From Candidatus Cryptobacteroides faecigallinarum (lineage in GTDB: Bacteria > Bacteroidota > Bacteroidia > Bacteroidales > UBA932): 40,816 nucleotides of DNA. The notes beneath the pieces were generated by a model. It did no database searches. It saw nothing but the letters and a program-made list of their open reading frames with translations, and was not told the origin of the DNA. Position 1 is the stretch's first letter. Each line of letters starts with the position of its first letter. The stretch lies in assembly GCA_017695015.1 (NCBI GenBank), contig JADIMD010000116.1:1-40816 (forward strand), read 5' to 3'. Shown here in pieces: positions 1 to 10,339 of the stretch. The position numbers and the translations under genes are program-made.

Positions 1-712
1 CTGCAGTGGTCGTAACCTCCAGGGCCACACCTTCAGCATCATTCCAGGAGAAAGTCAGAGGCTCTGACGGAGTCACTTCCACCATATCCCTGGCTGACTG
101 TCTCACAGGCACAGACACCTTGGCCTTACCAGCAGAAAAGTCAATGCTTCCGGTCCTCTCCCCATCAGTCTCGGTATAATCTTTGACTGTAACTGTAAGA
201 GATTTCGGATCAGCATCATCTGGAGTCACAGTAAACCAGCCTTTTTCCTCATTTTCACCGAATGTGAGGTCATAAGTCCAGTCTTCCACATTGGTGGTGA
301 CAGTCAGTGTCTGCGGCTCGTTGCCGCTTGCCCTGAACAGCAATGGAGTCGGAGCCACGGAAATTGCATCTGCCTCTCCGGCAGCCTGTGTGATCTTGAT
401 GACTACAGGTTCTGCAGTCCCGGCAGAAATTGTCATGTCACATGACCTCTCTGCGGATTCATTGTCTGTTACATTGACAGAAAGCTTGTTTCCGTCCTTT
501 TGCGTAATCACCCATTCCTCGGCATCCACCTCATAGGAAGAGGCATTGGTGCTGATTGTGAGAACTGCATCTTCATTTCCCTTGGCAAGGAACTGAAGAT
601 CCTTTGAAGGAGATACCTCCAACGTTTCCTGCTTGATTTCATCCTTCTTGCAGGACAAGACTGCTGCGGCTACCATAGCGGTACCGAGCAAAACTTGGAA
701 AAATTTTTTCAT
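1..712 (-). CDS. BACON-domain outer-membrane lipoprotein, partial (C-terminus beyond window)
   Basis: The reverse strand is open from an ATG at 712 to the window edge, giving 237 residues with no stop. The N-terminus MKKFFQVLLG is followed by a hydrophobic stretch and a lipobox (AVLSC, Cys21), so this is a predicted lipoprotein. The mature part is a chain of BACON-type beta-sandwich repeats: about residues 33-110 (ending VVIKITQAA), 112-205 (ending VSVPVRQSA), and the start of a third. BACON domains are common in Bacteroidetes surface glycan-binding proteins and in anchored enzymes; the catalytic or binding part, if any, lies outside the window. No clear TAnnTTTG promoter lies in the short gap upstream. 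The lipoprotein and BACON calls are solid; the function is open. Confidence 0.85.
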   Translation of the reverse strand, partial: MKKFFQVLLGTAMVAAAVLSCKKDEIKQETLEVSPSKDLQFLAKGNEDAVLTISTNASSYEVDAEEWVITQKDGNKLSVNVTDNESAERSCDMTISAGTAEPVVIKITQAAGEADAISVAPTPLLFRASGNEPQTLTVTTNVEDWTYDLTFGENEEKGWFTVTPDDADPKSLTVTVKDYTETDGERTGSIDFSAGKAKVSVPVRQSARDMVEVTPSEPLTFSWNDAEGVALEVTTTA

Positions 713-733
713 AACATATGATTAAAAAAGTTG

Positions 734-1123
734 TTATATATTATATGTGGTATAACCATTATTTTTCAGGAAGTTCAACTTCCACCCATGTCGGGGCGTG
801 GTCGCTTCGTCTATGGACGCAACGAGTACCCCGTCAACATAAATTTCTATCCTTCCGCGCTCGTGATTGACGGCATCGAAAGTCACAGCGATATGATACC
901 ACTGTCCCGTGTTCAGAAGTGGCCTTTCTACGTATATGCTGCCTCTCGCGTTTGTTTCCTGGCCGTCAACAGGAGTTCCGTACCCCACATTGAGCTGGTT
1001 CTTGTCATGCCCGTTGTCCCCCACCCGGATAAGGAAGTTGTCCTCGATGCCCATAATGGTGGAAATTTCTTCGTTGGTAAACGAGTTGGCGTTTACCAAC
1101 GCTTCCATCGTGAACTGGGTCAT
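734..1123 (-). pseudogene. LamG/concanavalin-like domain fragment, probably a gene remnant
   Basis: A 129-codon open frame starts MTQFTMEALVNANSF and contains TGQWYHIAVTFD and IEIYVDGVLVASID, which match LamG/ConA-like jelly-roll domains of Bacteroidetes surface proteins (often paired with DUF1735). There is no signal peptide or lipobox. An in-frame TAG lies two codons before the ATG. After about residue 105 the sequence stops looking like a LamG domain and reads like translated intergenic DNA. A near-perfect promoter ends just before the ATG, so the transcript would be almost leaderless. I read it as the middle of a larger gene left behind by deletion or joined by misassembly. A short functional protein is less likely. 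Confidence 0.6.
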
Positions 1124-1129
1124 GTCCTA

Positions 1130-1160
1130 CAAAGATACGCACTTTTTCTTTACCTCCAAA
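1130..1160 (-). promoter_or_regulatory. Bacteroidetes-type promoter (TTTG-N19-TATCTTTG)
   Basis: On the minus strand TTTG (1160-1157) is followed by 19 bases and then TATCTTTG (1137-1130), a full match to the Bacteroidetes -33/-7 consensus. It lies between the GH144 remnant and the LamG fragment. The expected start of transcription falls within a few bases of the ATG at 1123, which is unusually close. Confidence 0.65.
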
Positions 1161-1173
1161 TTTTTCCGCTTTC

Positions 1174-2373
1174 TCAGCGGAGGACGGCGGACTGCCTGGA
1201 CACCGTGAACCCAAGCCTGGACAGACCCGTCAGGATGTCACTGTTCTTCATGAAAAGGTCCCATAGCAGACCTGTCCTGTAATTTTCCATCATTATTACG
1301 ATCGGCCCCTGGTCGATGGCGATATACGATGAAGCAATCCAGCGTCTGTCAAGATTGAAAGCATCCTTGAAGCCATACTCGCCCCACAAGCGGTCTCCCA
1401 ATATATAATAGAAGTATTTCATTGCCGCCATGCTTTCTTCAGGAGTATACGGGAATGACGACAATGCTGCAGTAGGGGCTATTGTACCGGTGTCATTGGT
1501 CGGGGAGCTTGCCGTGTATCCATCAGGATAATCGCTGGCAGTCAGGCCCCAGCATGAATCACTGTACCCATACCAGCCTTTAGGATTGTCCTTACAATAG
1601 GCATGGTTGATTCTGGCATGTGCCGTATTCTGTTCCCAGTAATCCGCATAGGCATCAGACAGATTCCTCGGATCCAGACCGAGAAAAGAATAGTGGGTGA
1701 AAAACAACGGACCGCCGTAATCCTGGCCTAAAGGCAATTCAATTCCGTAAAATTCTTTCCCGTTCCGGAAAGACCCGTTGCCTGTCCAGCCTTCATCATA
1801 CACCTGACGGTCAACAGGATATGTAGGGGAACTTGCCGCAAGGACATATACTATCAGCCCTTCATTCCACCCGGAAACTGGCATATTCATAGCCCAGTCC
1901 TTGTCCGGAGACCAGTGCCAGTAAAGCCTGTTCTCTCCGTTTTTCCTGAACCAGGACCACTCCACTCTCTCCCAGATGGATGTAATCTTTTCCCTGATAA
2001 GCTGTTCATCCTGGGTCTCACCGTCAAAAAATTCCTTGACCGTAAGCAAACCCTGGATAAGGAAGGCTGTCTCCACGAGGTCCGCACCGTTATCATTGCT
2101 GCTGAAAGGAATGACTTTGCCTGTCGAACCATCGAGCCAATGAGGGAAGGCTCCATGAAAAGTCTCGGCCGTCTCATCAAGGAAAGTCACAATCTTGAGC
2201 ATCCTTTCCACAGCTTCTTCCCTGGATATAAATCCTCTCGACACAGCAACAGGAATTGTCATTATCCCGAAACCGGAACCTCCCGAAGTCACCGTATTGC
2301 CGGAATTGAGCCTTTCCCTGGCAAGACCGGAGTCAGGATGGGCATAATCCCTATACCATTGCTCATACTTATG
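1174..2373 (-). pseudogene. GH144-type (glycoamylase-like, endo-beta-1,2-glucanase family) domain lacking a proper start
   Basis: About 400 codons encode an almost complete glycoamylase-like domain. Diagnostic stretches are WYRDYAHPDSGLARERL, TSGGSGFGIMTIPVA, FFTHYSFLGLDPR and YIAIDQGPIVIMMENYR near the C-terminus. GH144 enzymes cleave beta-1,2-glucans in the periplasm or at the cell surface. The similarity begins near 2373, upstream of the first usable start (GTG at 2292), and the frame is closed by TGA at 2406-2404. No signal peptide or lipobox is in frame. The Ig-like domain that usually precedes such enzymes sits in the neighbouring frame (2289-3296 entry), so the true gene has lost its 5' part and is frameshifted. 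A 372-aa product from the GTG is possible but would lack export signals. Confidence 0.7.
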
Positions 2374-3296
2374 CCCCCGAGAGACAGTTCCGACATATCT
2401 ATCTCATTGGAGAATACAATCTTCAATGTAATATCAGCGGGATCGACTCCTGACACCGTACCACCTGCATTCACAAGCTGTCCATTGACATACATGGATT
2501 CCACATAAGAATTTTTCGGTTTGACCGGTTCTTCCGTCTCCTGCGCTGGCGTCTCATAGTATTTCATTGACGATACTGTCTCCAAATCATCTGAAAGCCT
2601 TATCCTGTACAGTCCCTGGCGGGTTGCCAGATACAGTCCGTCACCATCGAAATAGACATCATAGACAGATCCGACAGAAGGTTTAAGACTGCTGGCATAC
2701 ATTACAGGCAGACCTCCAGGCACAACGGCAATGCCTGTGTCAAGGGCAAGCCCGAGATCATTGGTATCGGTATATATCTTGTCCAAAAATTCGCTGAAGA
2801 ACATGAATACTGACGGCGACTTCACTGCAAAGACTTCTTTGCCGTCGTAAACGAAGTATGATGCAAATGCCTGGAATACAACCTTGTCCCCATATTTCAG
2901 GATCGTCCATATCTCGTCATTCTGCATCTCATAGCCGGTCAATGCCGATGACAGAGACTCGTATTCGAGAGTCCCGTTGTCACACTTTCTGAAAAAGCCG
3001 AATTCTTCATATGACCCCACATAAATCCTGTCCCCGTCTGCCATTACAGACCTTGCAATCTTGTTATGGGGCAGGTTATACAGTGTCCAGAGGATTCCGT
3101 CGAAAGCGAGCAGTCCTTCCCCGTTGCCGAAATACATGATACCGTCAGCATCCTGAGATACCGCCCAGTTCTGGTTGGCTGCCATATAATCCTCCTTGTC
3201 GAACTGGCTTACAACTGGAGTAAGCTCCTGGGCATCACATATAGCATACAGGAACGACAGGCAGAATATAAGGGCTACGAATCTTATCTTTTCCAT
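2289..3296 (-). pseudogene. Propeller-type regulator N-terminus fused to an Ig-like domain (chimeric remnant)
   Basis: From the ATG at 3296 the frame has a clear signal peptide (MEKIRFVALIFCLSFL, cleavage near CDA|QE), then the start of a Bacteroidetes seven-bladed-propeller sensor: PVVSQFDKEDYMAANQNW, YFGNGEGLLAFDG, DGLYLATRQGLYRI. Family members continue for more than 900 residues through a triple-tyrosine domain to a LuxR-type output domain. Here the propeller stops after roughly 250 residues and runs directly into an Ig-like segment (VESMYVNGQL, LKIVFSNEIDMSEL) of the kind found at the N-terminus of secreted glycosidases. The frame ends at 2289 in the GH144 region, out of register. The frame also extends upstream of 3296, but that part overlaps the groEL terminator. 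A sensor fragment joined to an enzyme fragment points to deletion or misassembly. Confidence 0.65.
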
Positions 3297-3340
3297 AACA
3301 GAGACAAAAATACCGATTTTTCGTGAAATGGCAGTCATAT

Positions 3341-3380
3341 GAAAACGCAAAAACCGGGCAGAGAATTCCCTGTCCGGTTT
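3341..3380 (-). terminator. Intrinsic terminator after groEL
   Basis: On the minus strand a 10-bp stem with one G-T pair (AAACCGGACA / TGCCCGGTTT, 3380-3351) encloses a 10-nt loop and is followed by a T-rich tail (to 3341). It lies just beyond the groEL stop codon, as expected for the end of the groESL operon. Confidence 0.75.
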
Positions 3381-3403
3381 CATTTGATATTTTCAGAAAA
3401 ATA

Positions 3404-5044
<1,641 letters not shown>

Positions 5045-5050
5045 CTATAA

Positions 5051-5317
5051 TTAAAGTATTGCCAAAATATCAGACTGTTTCATAATGAGGTAAGTCTTGC
5101 CTTCGTAGGTAACCTCTGTTCCTGCATATTTCCCGTAAAGAACTGAATCACCGACCTTTACTTCCATCGGTTCATCCTTCTTGCCCGGACCTGCAGCGAG
5201 AACTGTTCCCTGCTGTGGTTTTTCCTTGGCGGTATCAGGAATATAGATTCCTGCCGCTGTCTTGGTCTCTGCCTCTTTCGGCTCAACCAGCACTCTGTCT
5301 GACAATGGTCTGATCAT
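5051..5317 (-). CDS. groES: Co-chaperonin GroES (10 kDa)
   Basis: This 88-residue protein starts [19 protein letters not shown]. It contains the mobile-loop region ([18 protein letters not shown]) that docks to GroEL and the conserved [15 protein letters not shown] strand. GroES forms the heptameric lid over the GroEL cavity. It is the first gene of the operon and its start is preceded by an A/T-rich stretch without a Shine-Dalgarno, normal in this phylum. The upstream region (5318-5398) has no recognisable TAnnTTTG box. It does have a 19-bp near-palindrome at 5356-5374 that may be regulatory. Confidence 0.98.
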   Translation of the reverse strand: MIRPLSDRVLVEPKEAETKTAAGIYIPDTAKEKPQQGTVLAAGPGKKDEPMEVKVGDSVLYGKYAGTEVTYEGKTYLIMKQSDILAIL

Positions 5318-5355
5318 AATTCTATAATTTTAAATGTTAATTGTTCATATCTGCC

Positions 5356-5374
5356 CCGGCCATCCCGTGACCGG
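5356..5374. promoter_or_regulatory. Near-palindrome upstream of groES, possible operator
   Basis: CCGGCCA and TGACCGG arms flank a 5-bp centre, with one mismatch between arms. It lies 39 bases upstream of the groES start. It could be a regulator binding site or a leader hairpin; no regulator is assigned. Confidence 0.25.
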
Positions 5375-5382
5375 AAGCGACA

Positions 5383-5426
5383 GCACAAAAGACAAAACAA
5401 ATGCCAGCCCCGAAGGACTGACATTT
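5383..5426 (-). terminator. Intrinsic terminator with UUCG tetraloop at the end of the pigment operon
   Basis: On the minus strand a 12-bp stem (AAATGTCAGTCC / GGGCTGGCATTT with two G-T pairs, 5426-5399) closes on a C(TTCG)G tetraloop and is followed by a T-rich tail. It starts 30 bases after the CoA-ligase stop codon and separates the pigment operon from groESL. Confidence 0.8.
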
Positions 5427-5456
5427 TGTCACTGCAATATCGGCCGGCGCAGGCTG

Positions 5457-6773
5457 TCAGCGCATGTCTATGAACTTGACTGCCTTTCTCGACATAGGAG
5501 GCATCTGGAGCTTCGCGATATACTCGGCTTTCTCGAAGCTGACTGAAGGCGCCACCCTCACCCTCGCCCGGAACATGTCCTTTATCTTCTTGAGGAAGGC
5601 GTCACTTTGGTCATCGCATCCGACCCTGACAAGGACTTCATCTGTGCCGAGGTCATTGGTATAGACTTCTACTATATAGTTGGTGATTTCGGGAATATTA
5701 TCAAGCACATCAAACAGAGCCGGAGGATACAGGGTAGTGCCCTTGAACTTGACCATCTGGCTCCGTCTGCCTATAACGGAGCTGAGCCTTGCCGAATTCC
5801 TGCCACATTGGCATGGCTCCGTGTACATGCGGCAGATGTCCCCTGTCCTGAACCTGAGAAGAGGCATGGCTTCCACACCGAGAGTTGTCACTGTCACCTC
5901 TCCAGGCTGCCCCGGAACGACAGGATTGCCGTCTTCGTCAAGCAGCTCCACGATTATCAGGTCCACAGGGACATGTCCTCCGTTGTGGGCACTGCATTCA
6001 GTAAAAGAGGACTGCATTTCCGTGGAGGCATATGTCGAATACAGTTCGAGTTCCGGCCAGACATCATGTATCCTCTGCCCGAGGGTGCTTAATGCAAATG
6101 TATCTGCATCCCTGAGCGATTCTCCTATACAGATGGCCTTTTTCAGGGAACTGCCTCTCCAGTCAATCCCGTTATGTGAAGCATAATCCACAAGTTTCAT
6201 CAGAAAAGACGGGACGACCATACAGCAGTCCGGATGAATCCTCCGTATGGTGTCCCACTGGAGTTCGGGAATGCCGTTGCCGACCCTGACAATGCCCATT
6301 CCCATTTTACGCGCCCCGAGAAAATATGCAAGACCTGCCATAAAACGGCGGTCGATGGTCGTCATCAGCTGCATGATGTCGGATCTGGTGCATCCTGCCG
6401 TCGAGAACGAGAGCCATTCATTATAGGCAAGCCTTTCGAGGTCGGCTTCAGTAAGAGCAAATGTCACAGGATCACCGAGAGTCCCGGAGGTGGTGACATA
6501 GTCTATAATCTCGTCTTTCTCCACACAGATGAATTCATTGCTGAATTTCTGGAGATCGTCCTTGGATGTAAGAGGAAGCTTGCGGAGGTCTTCTATTTTC
6601 TTGATTGAAAGAGGGTCTATGGAATTGTCCTTGAACATTCTCCGATAGAATGGAGAATGCTCTGCAAGGTATTGCATTGTCTCTGCCAGCCTCGCTTCCT
6701 GAAAAGCCTTGATCCTGTCCGGCGAAGCGAACTGGATTTGCGGATCCGGTGTGAATTTCATATCTCTGGTCAT
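5457..6773 (-). CDS. PaaK-like AMP-forming CoA/acyl ligase of the aryl-polyene operon
   Basis: A 438-residue member of the phenylacetate-CoA ligase-like adenylate-forming family. The adenylation P-loop YVTTSGTLGDPV is near residues 92-103, followed by YSTYASTEM, the LLRFRTGDICR hinge region, a Cys-rich CQCGR turn and MVKFKGTTLYPPALF. It probably activates the aromatic starter acid as CoA or ACP thioester; the substrate cannot be read from sequence. The start at 6773 is chosen because its ATG overlaps the TGA of the exporter gene (ATGA), the coupling seen through the operon; an open frame extends 12 codons further upstream but lacks family similarity. It is the last gene of the operon, ahead of the UUCG terminator. 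Confidence 0.88.
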   Translation of the reverse strand: MTRDMKFTPDPQIQFASPDRIKAFQEARLAETMQYLAEHSPFYRRMFKDNSIDPLSIKKIEDLRKLPLTSKDDLQKFSNEFICVEKDEIIDYVTTSGTLGDPVTFALTEADLERLAYNEWLSFSTAGCTRSDIMQLMTTIDRRFMAGLAYFLGARKMGMGIVRVGNGIPELQWDTIRRIHPDCCMVVPSFLMKLVDYASHNGIDWRGSSLKKAICIGESLRDADTFALSTLGQRIHDVWPELELYSTYASTEMQSSFTECSAHNGGHVPVDLIIVELLDEDGNPVVPGQPGEVTVTTLGVEAMPLLRFRTGDICRMYTEPCQCGRNSARLSSVIGRRSQMVKFKGTTLYPPALFDVLDNIPEITNYIVEVYTNDLGTDEVLVRVGCDDQSDAFLKKIKDMFRARVRVAPSVSFEKAEYIAKLQMPPMSRKAVKFIDMR

Positions 6774-9700
6774 TTTATTTCTACATGGCATTCGTGTCGC
6801 ACGCTGCAAGACTGTCCATTCCCTATGATGACAGCATCATACCCGTCAGTCGAGAAACTGTCAGGATCGGAACAGATGAATTCAATCCCGGGGCAGCACA
6901 GGTAGTTGTGCCTTGCCATGTCTATGTTTTCCTTGTCAATGTCCACTGCAGTAATCTGACGCCCAGGTGCAAGCATTTTCAGCAGGAAATCCAGCTGCCC
7001 CCTGCCACATCCCAAATGCAGGATTTTCCCTGATGCCGGGACTGAGCTGTCGAGGGACGCCAGTGCTGCTGAATCTTTCAGAAGCAACCTTGTCTCTTTC
7101 TCTGCCGCAGGGCCTTTATAAGCCATACTTCTCCTGACAGCCCAGACATAATACCTGTTGTCTGTAACCGTTCTGAAGCGTGCTTCAGTCTCCTCATATC
7201 TTTTCTTCACGACTTCCTGGACCTCCTTTGCAAGAGACTTGTATCCAACGCCCCGGTGTCTGATGCGAGGAAGAATCTCCACTGAAGAAATACCGTCCGA
7301 TATATTGAAAGGCGCATGCTTGGGAAGGACTCTACCATTGCCGTACATCACCACGGGCACAATGTCCAGCCCCAGTTCTTCAGCCATATAGAAAGCCCCC
7401 CTGTGGAAGCGGTGTATCTTTCCGTCCATCTCCCGTGTCCCTTCAGGAAATACGGCAAGACTCCATCCCTCGCCAAGGCGCTTCCCAAAACTTTCGGTTA
7501 TAGACTCGAACCCGTCATCGGAGTAATAGAACCCGAGAAATCTGGCTATCGGATAGAAGAAAGGCACTTTCCTGACCCAGCCTTTTGCAAGAATCAGCAG
7601 TTTCGGGCTCAATGCCAGCACCCACACTATATCCAGATATGACTGGTGGTTGCTGACCAGTATCGCAGGAGTGGAGAAATCCTCATTGCGCGGATTGCTG
7701 TAGCTGACATTGCAAATCGGGGCTATCCTGATTATGCAGCGCGCAGCATGACAGGCAAGATACCGTATAGCTTTCTGCTTTTTCAGCCTGGACATTGGCA
7801 CTGGCAGCATGAGCACAACTGCTGCACACACAAGGATACATGCTGTCACGAATTCAGCCCAGAGAACCATGGAAAGCAGGGTGCCCCCTATTGTATAAGG
7901 ATGCCTGCCTCTGGACACGGGACCTGCCACCGCCAATCTGAACACAAGCGGCTGCAGAGTATAGGCAATGAGCAGGACTGCCAGCATCCCGACAAGCGAG
8001 ATCACACCTACTGAATGGAGGGCAGGATGTCTCGCTGCAACCATTGCCCCCATGCCTGCCACAATCGTGAATGCGGAAAAGAAGATGGCTGTCTTATGCG
8101 AGGAAAGCATGTCCTTCCCCGTAGAATACCTTTTGGTGAGCCCGTCGGTTATGAATATGCTGAAATCGTCGCCTATTCCGAATATGAAAGTGCAGATGAC
8201 CATGTTCACTATATTGAACCTGATCCCGAAAAGTCCCATCATCCCGATTATCAGGAACCAGGTGACCAGCATGGGGATAAAGCTCATGACTGCGAGTTCG
8301 AGCCTTCGGTATGAAAGCCACAGCCCGAAAAACACTATCATGGATGAAATGAACAGTATCTTGTCGAGGTCATCGGACATGGAAAGGACTGCAGAGCCGG
8401 CAAACCAGCTCCTGTCGAAAATGACCGTGCCGCTTCCGTCGAAACATGAATACACTTCCTCCTTGTCCTCCGGCAGCAAAGACACCGTAGAGACAAGCAT
8501 GACAAGGGAATCTGCAAATGCCGTCACATTATCCAGAAGCATGTTTTCTTCTGAAGCATAATCGATTATGGCATAGTCCCTGTCGAGCATCTCATCGAGA
8601 CGGGAAAAAGCACCTGCCTTGAATCCTGCCTTAGCCGATGCGCTCTCCATATTCTTCTTTACCTGCTCCCTGCGTTCAGGAGTCCACCAGCTGTTCCATC
8701 TTCCGATTCTTTCCCTTTGCACTTCATACGGCACTATGAATCTTCCTGCTGATGTAAAATGCCCTGTCAATCCGGCCTTACCGAGACTGTCGAGCTTAGC
8801 CAGGGTACCTGAATATGCACATGATGCTTCTGACAGATCCCTGCCCGTGCTGACAAACAGGATTTCCTCTGCACCGCCATCCCCCGACATCGCCTCCAGC
8901 CTCTCCTCCGCAACCCTGAGATGTTCAGGCATATAGCTTAGATGCATCATGTCAGCATCGAAGCCTGCACTGCGTGAAGTGAAAATACTTGTCACGGCAA
9001 GGACCGCAAGGAAAATGATAATCCATCTGTTGCGGTCATATCCGTATCCGTTGATCCGTTCTATGGCTTTCAGCGCAGGCGTGTCAGTCTGCCCAGACAT
9101 TGGGACAAGGAAATGCGGCAGAAAGACAAGGGTGAACAGGGTCGTACCGACAAGCGTGAGTGAAGCGAAAAGTCCGAAATCACGCAGCAGGGGCGACGAA
9201 GTGAAAAGCAGGCCTGCAAAAGCACCTATCGTCGTAAGGCTGCCTACAGTCAAAGGGAAGACCAGCTCCCTGACAAGCTGTTCCACTGACCTGACATGCA
9301 TCTGGTGAGCGATGACATGTATCGAATAGCTCAATGCTATTCCGAGCACCACAGCCCCTGTACCGACGGCTATGGATGATATGCTCCCTTTTATTATCGC
9401 TATGACAGCCAATGAGAAAAGCATCCCGTAGATGACAGGCAGAAAGACCATGGGAATCGTGCCCCTCTTCCTGAACGAAAGCATGATCACTGCCGCCACA
9501 AGGATGATGGCAAAGAGCGATGTCATCAGGGTGTCTTTCTTTATCTGCCTGGCATTATACACACCGACTGCCGGGCCTGCAAAATATTCAGCCTCAACTT
9601 CAGGGAAATCCGAACGGATGCTGTCGAGTTCTTCCTCCACAATCGACACGAGCCTGTCATTGCTGCCTGTATTGCCGGTCCCGAACTCAGGGGTAAGGAA

Positions 9701-10339
9701 ACACATCAGAGTACACCCGTCAGGAGAATATATCCTGCCATCCTCAAAGACATAGCCTGAATCAGGGTCGAGGTCGGACAGAGAAGACAGGACAGGAGTC
9801 GCTATCCCGAGAGGGTCACGCATCACATAGTCCTTGACAAAGCTTCCGGCAGGAGAAAGCAGGACAGCCCTGTTGCCTTCCATGACCTTCCTGACATATC
9901 CGGCATCTGTCAGTGAATCCAGTCTTCTGAAATCCTGATCTTCGAGAAACACCGGAAGATGGCTGAAAACGAACTCGCTTGCCGCCTCCATGGCATCTCC
10001 GTCCACCCGGCACAGGAAATCCCTGACAAGATGATCTTCATCCCTGGACAGAATCCTGTGGGCCAATGTGTCTGCCGCCTTCGCAAGGACATCATGATCG
10101 GGAACCCCATCCTTGCAGTCGAGCATGAAGACAAACTTGTCACTTACTTTCAGATTGTCGAACACCTCGGCCATATTGCCGGAATCCGCGTCCTGAGGGA
10201 GGAACGAAGTGATGTTCTCGTCAAAACGCAGATTGACAAGGGAAAATCCCATAAGAATGACAGAGACAGCAAGAAGAGAATAGAACAGAACCCTGTGCCT
10301 CTTGAAATATCCGTATAGCCGTACTGCAATCTCCGTCAT
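6770..10339 (-). CDS. MMPL/RND exporter fused to a PlsC-like acyltransferase and a truncated methyltransferase domain
   Basis: A 1189-residue fusion. Residues 1-805 are an MMPL-type RND transporter: a first membrane helix at about 14-34, two bundles of helices at about 270-415 and 655-800, and two large periplasmic loops. After another helix (about 825-846) comes a PlsC-type acyltransferase with NHQSYLD (about 897-903) and FPEGTRE (about 964-970). Residues about 1100-1189 are the first half of a SAM methyltransferase (ILHLGCGRGQ, then AVDIDKENIDMARHN), which stops after the second motif. In related clusters the MMPL protein exports the polyene lipid and acyltransferases attach it to a lipid carrier. 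The start at 10339 gives an ATGA overlap with the glycosyltransferase gene. The half-methyltransferase is probably inactive alone. Confidence 0.9.
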   Translation of the reverse strand: MTEIAVRLYGYFKRHRVLFYSLLAVSVILMGFSLVNLRFDENITSFLPQDADSGNMAEVFDNLKVSDKFVFMLDCKDGVPDHDVLAKAADTLAHRILSRDEDHLVRDFLCRVDGDAMEAASEFVFSHLPVFLEDQDFRRLDSLTDAGYVRKVMEGNRAVLLSPAGSFVKDYVMRDPLGIATPVLSSLSDLDPDSGYVFEDGRIYSPDGCTLMCFLTPEFGTGNTGSNDRLVSIVEEELDSIRSDFPEVEAEYFAGPAVGVYNARQIKKDTLMTSLFAIILVAAVIMLSFRKRGTIPMVFLPVIYGMLFSLAVIAIIKGSISSIAVGTGAVVLGIALSYSIHVIAHQMHVRSVEQLVRELVFPLTVGSLTTIGAFAGLLFTSSPLLRDFGLFASLTLVGTTLFTLVFLPHFLVPMSGQTDTPALKAIERINGYGYDRNRWIIIFLAVLAVTSIFTSRSAGFDADMMHLSYMPEHLRVAEERLEAMSGDGGAEEILFVSTGRDLSEASCAYSGTLAKLDSLGKAGLTGHFTSAGRFIVPYEVQRERIGRWNSWWTPERREQVKKNMESASAKAGFKAGAFSRLDEMLDRDYAIIDYASEENMLLDNVTAFADSLVMLVSTVSLLPEDKEEVYSCFDGSGTVIFDRSWFAGSAVLSMSDDLDKILFISSMIVFFGLWLSYRRLELAVMSFIPMLVTWFLIIGMMGLFGIRFNIVNMVICTFIFGIGDDFSIFITDGLTKRYSTGKDMLSSHKTAIFFSAFTIVAGMGAMVAARHPALHSVGVISLVGMLAVLLIAYTLQPLVFRLAVAGPVSRGRHPYTIGGTLLSMVLWAEFVTACILVCAAVVLMLPVPMSRLKKQKAIRYLACHAARCIIRIAPICNVSYSNPRNEDFSTPAILVSNHQSYLDIVWVLALSPKLLILAKGWVRKVPFFYPIARFLGFYYSDDGFESITESFGKRLGEGWSLAVFPEGTREMDGKIHRFHRGAFYMAEELGLDIVPVVMYGNGRVLPKHAPFNISDGISSVEILPRIRHRGVGYKSLAKEVQEVVKKRYEETEARFRTVTDNRYYVWAVRRSMAYKGPAAEKETRLLLKDSAALASLDSSVPASGKILHLGCGRGQLDFLLKMLAPGRQITAVDIDKENIDMARHNYLCCPGIEFICSDPDSFSTDGYDAVIIGNGQSCSVRHECHVEIK

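Noticed and set aside
5387..5408. Sigma-54-like TGGCAT-N5-TTGT sequence upstream of groES
   Set aside because: The GC of the -12 element is not met, and the bases belong to the terminator stem and its T-rich tail.
5419..5431. Perfect palindrome TGACATTTTGTCA, possible operator
   Set aside because: It overlaps the 3' arm of the UUCG terminator hairpin on the other strand, and half of it is explained by that stem.
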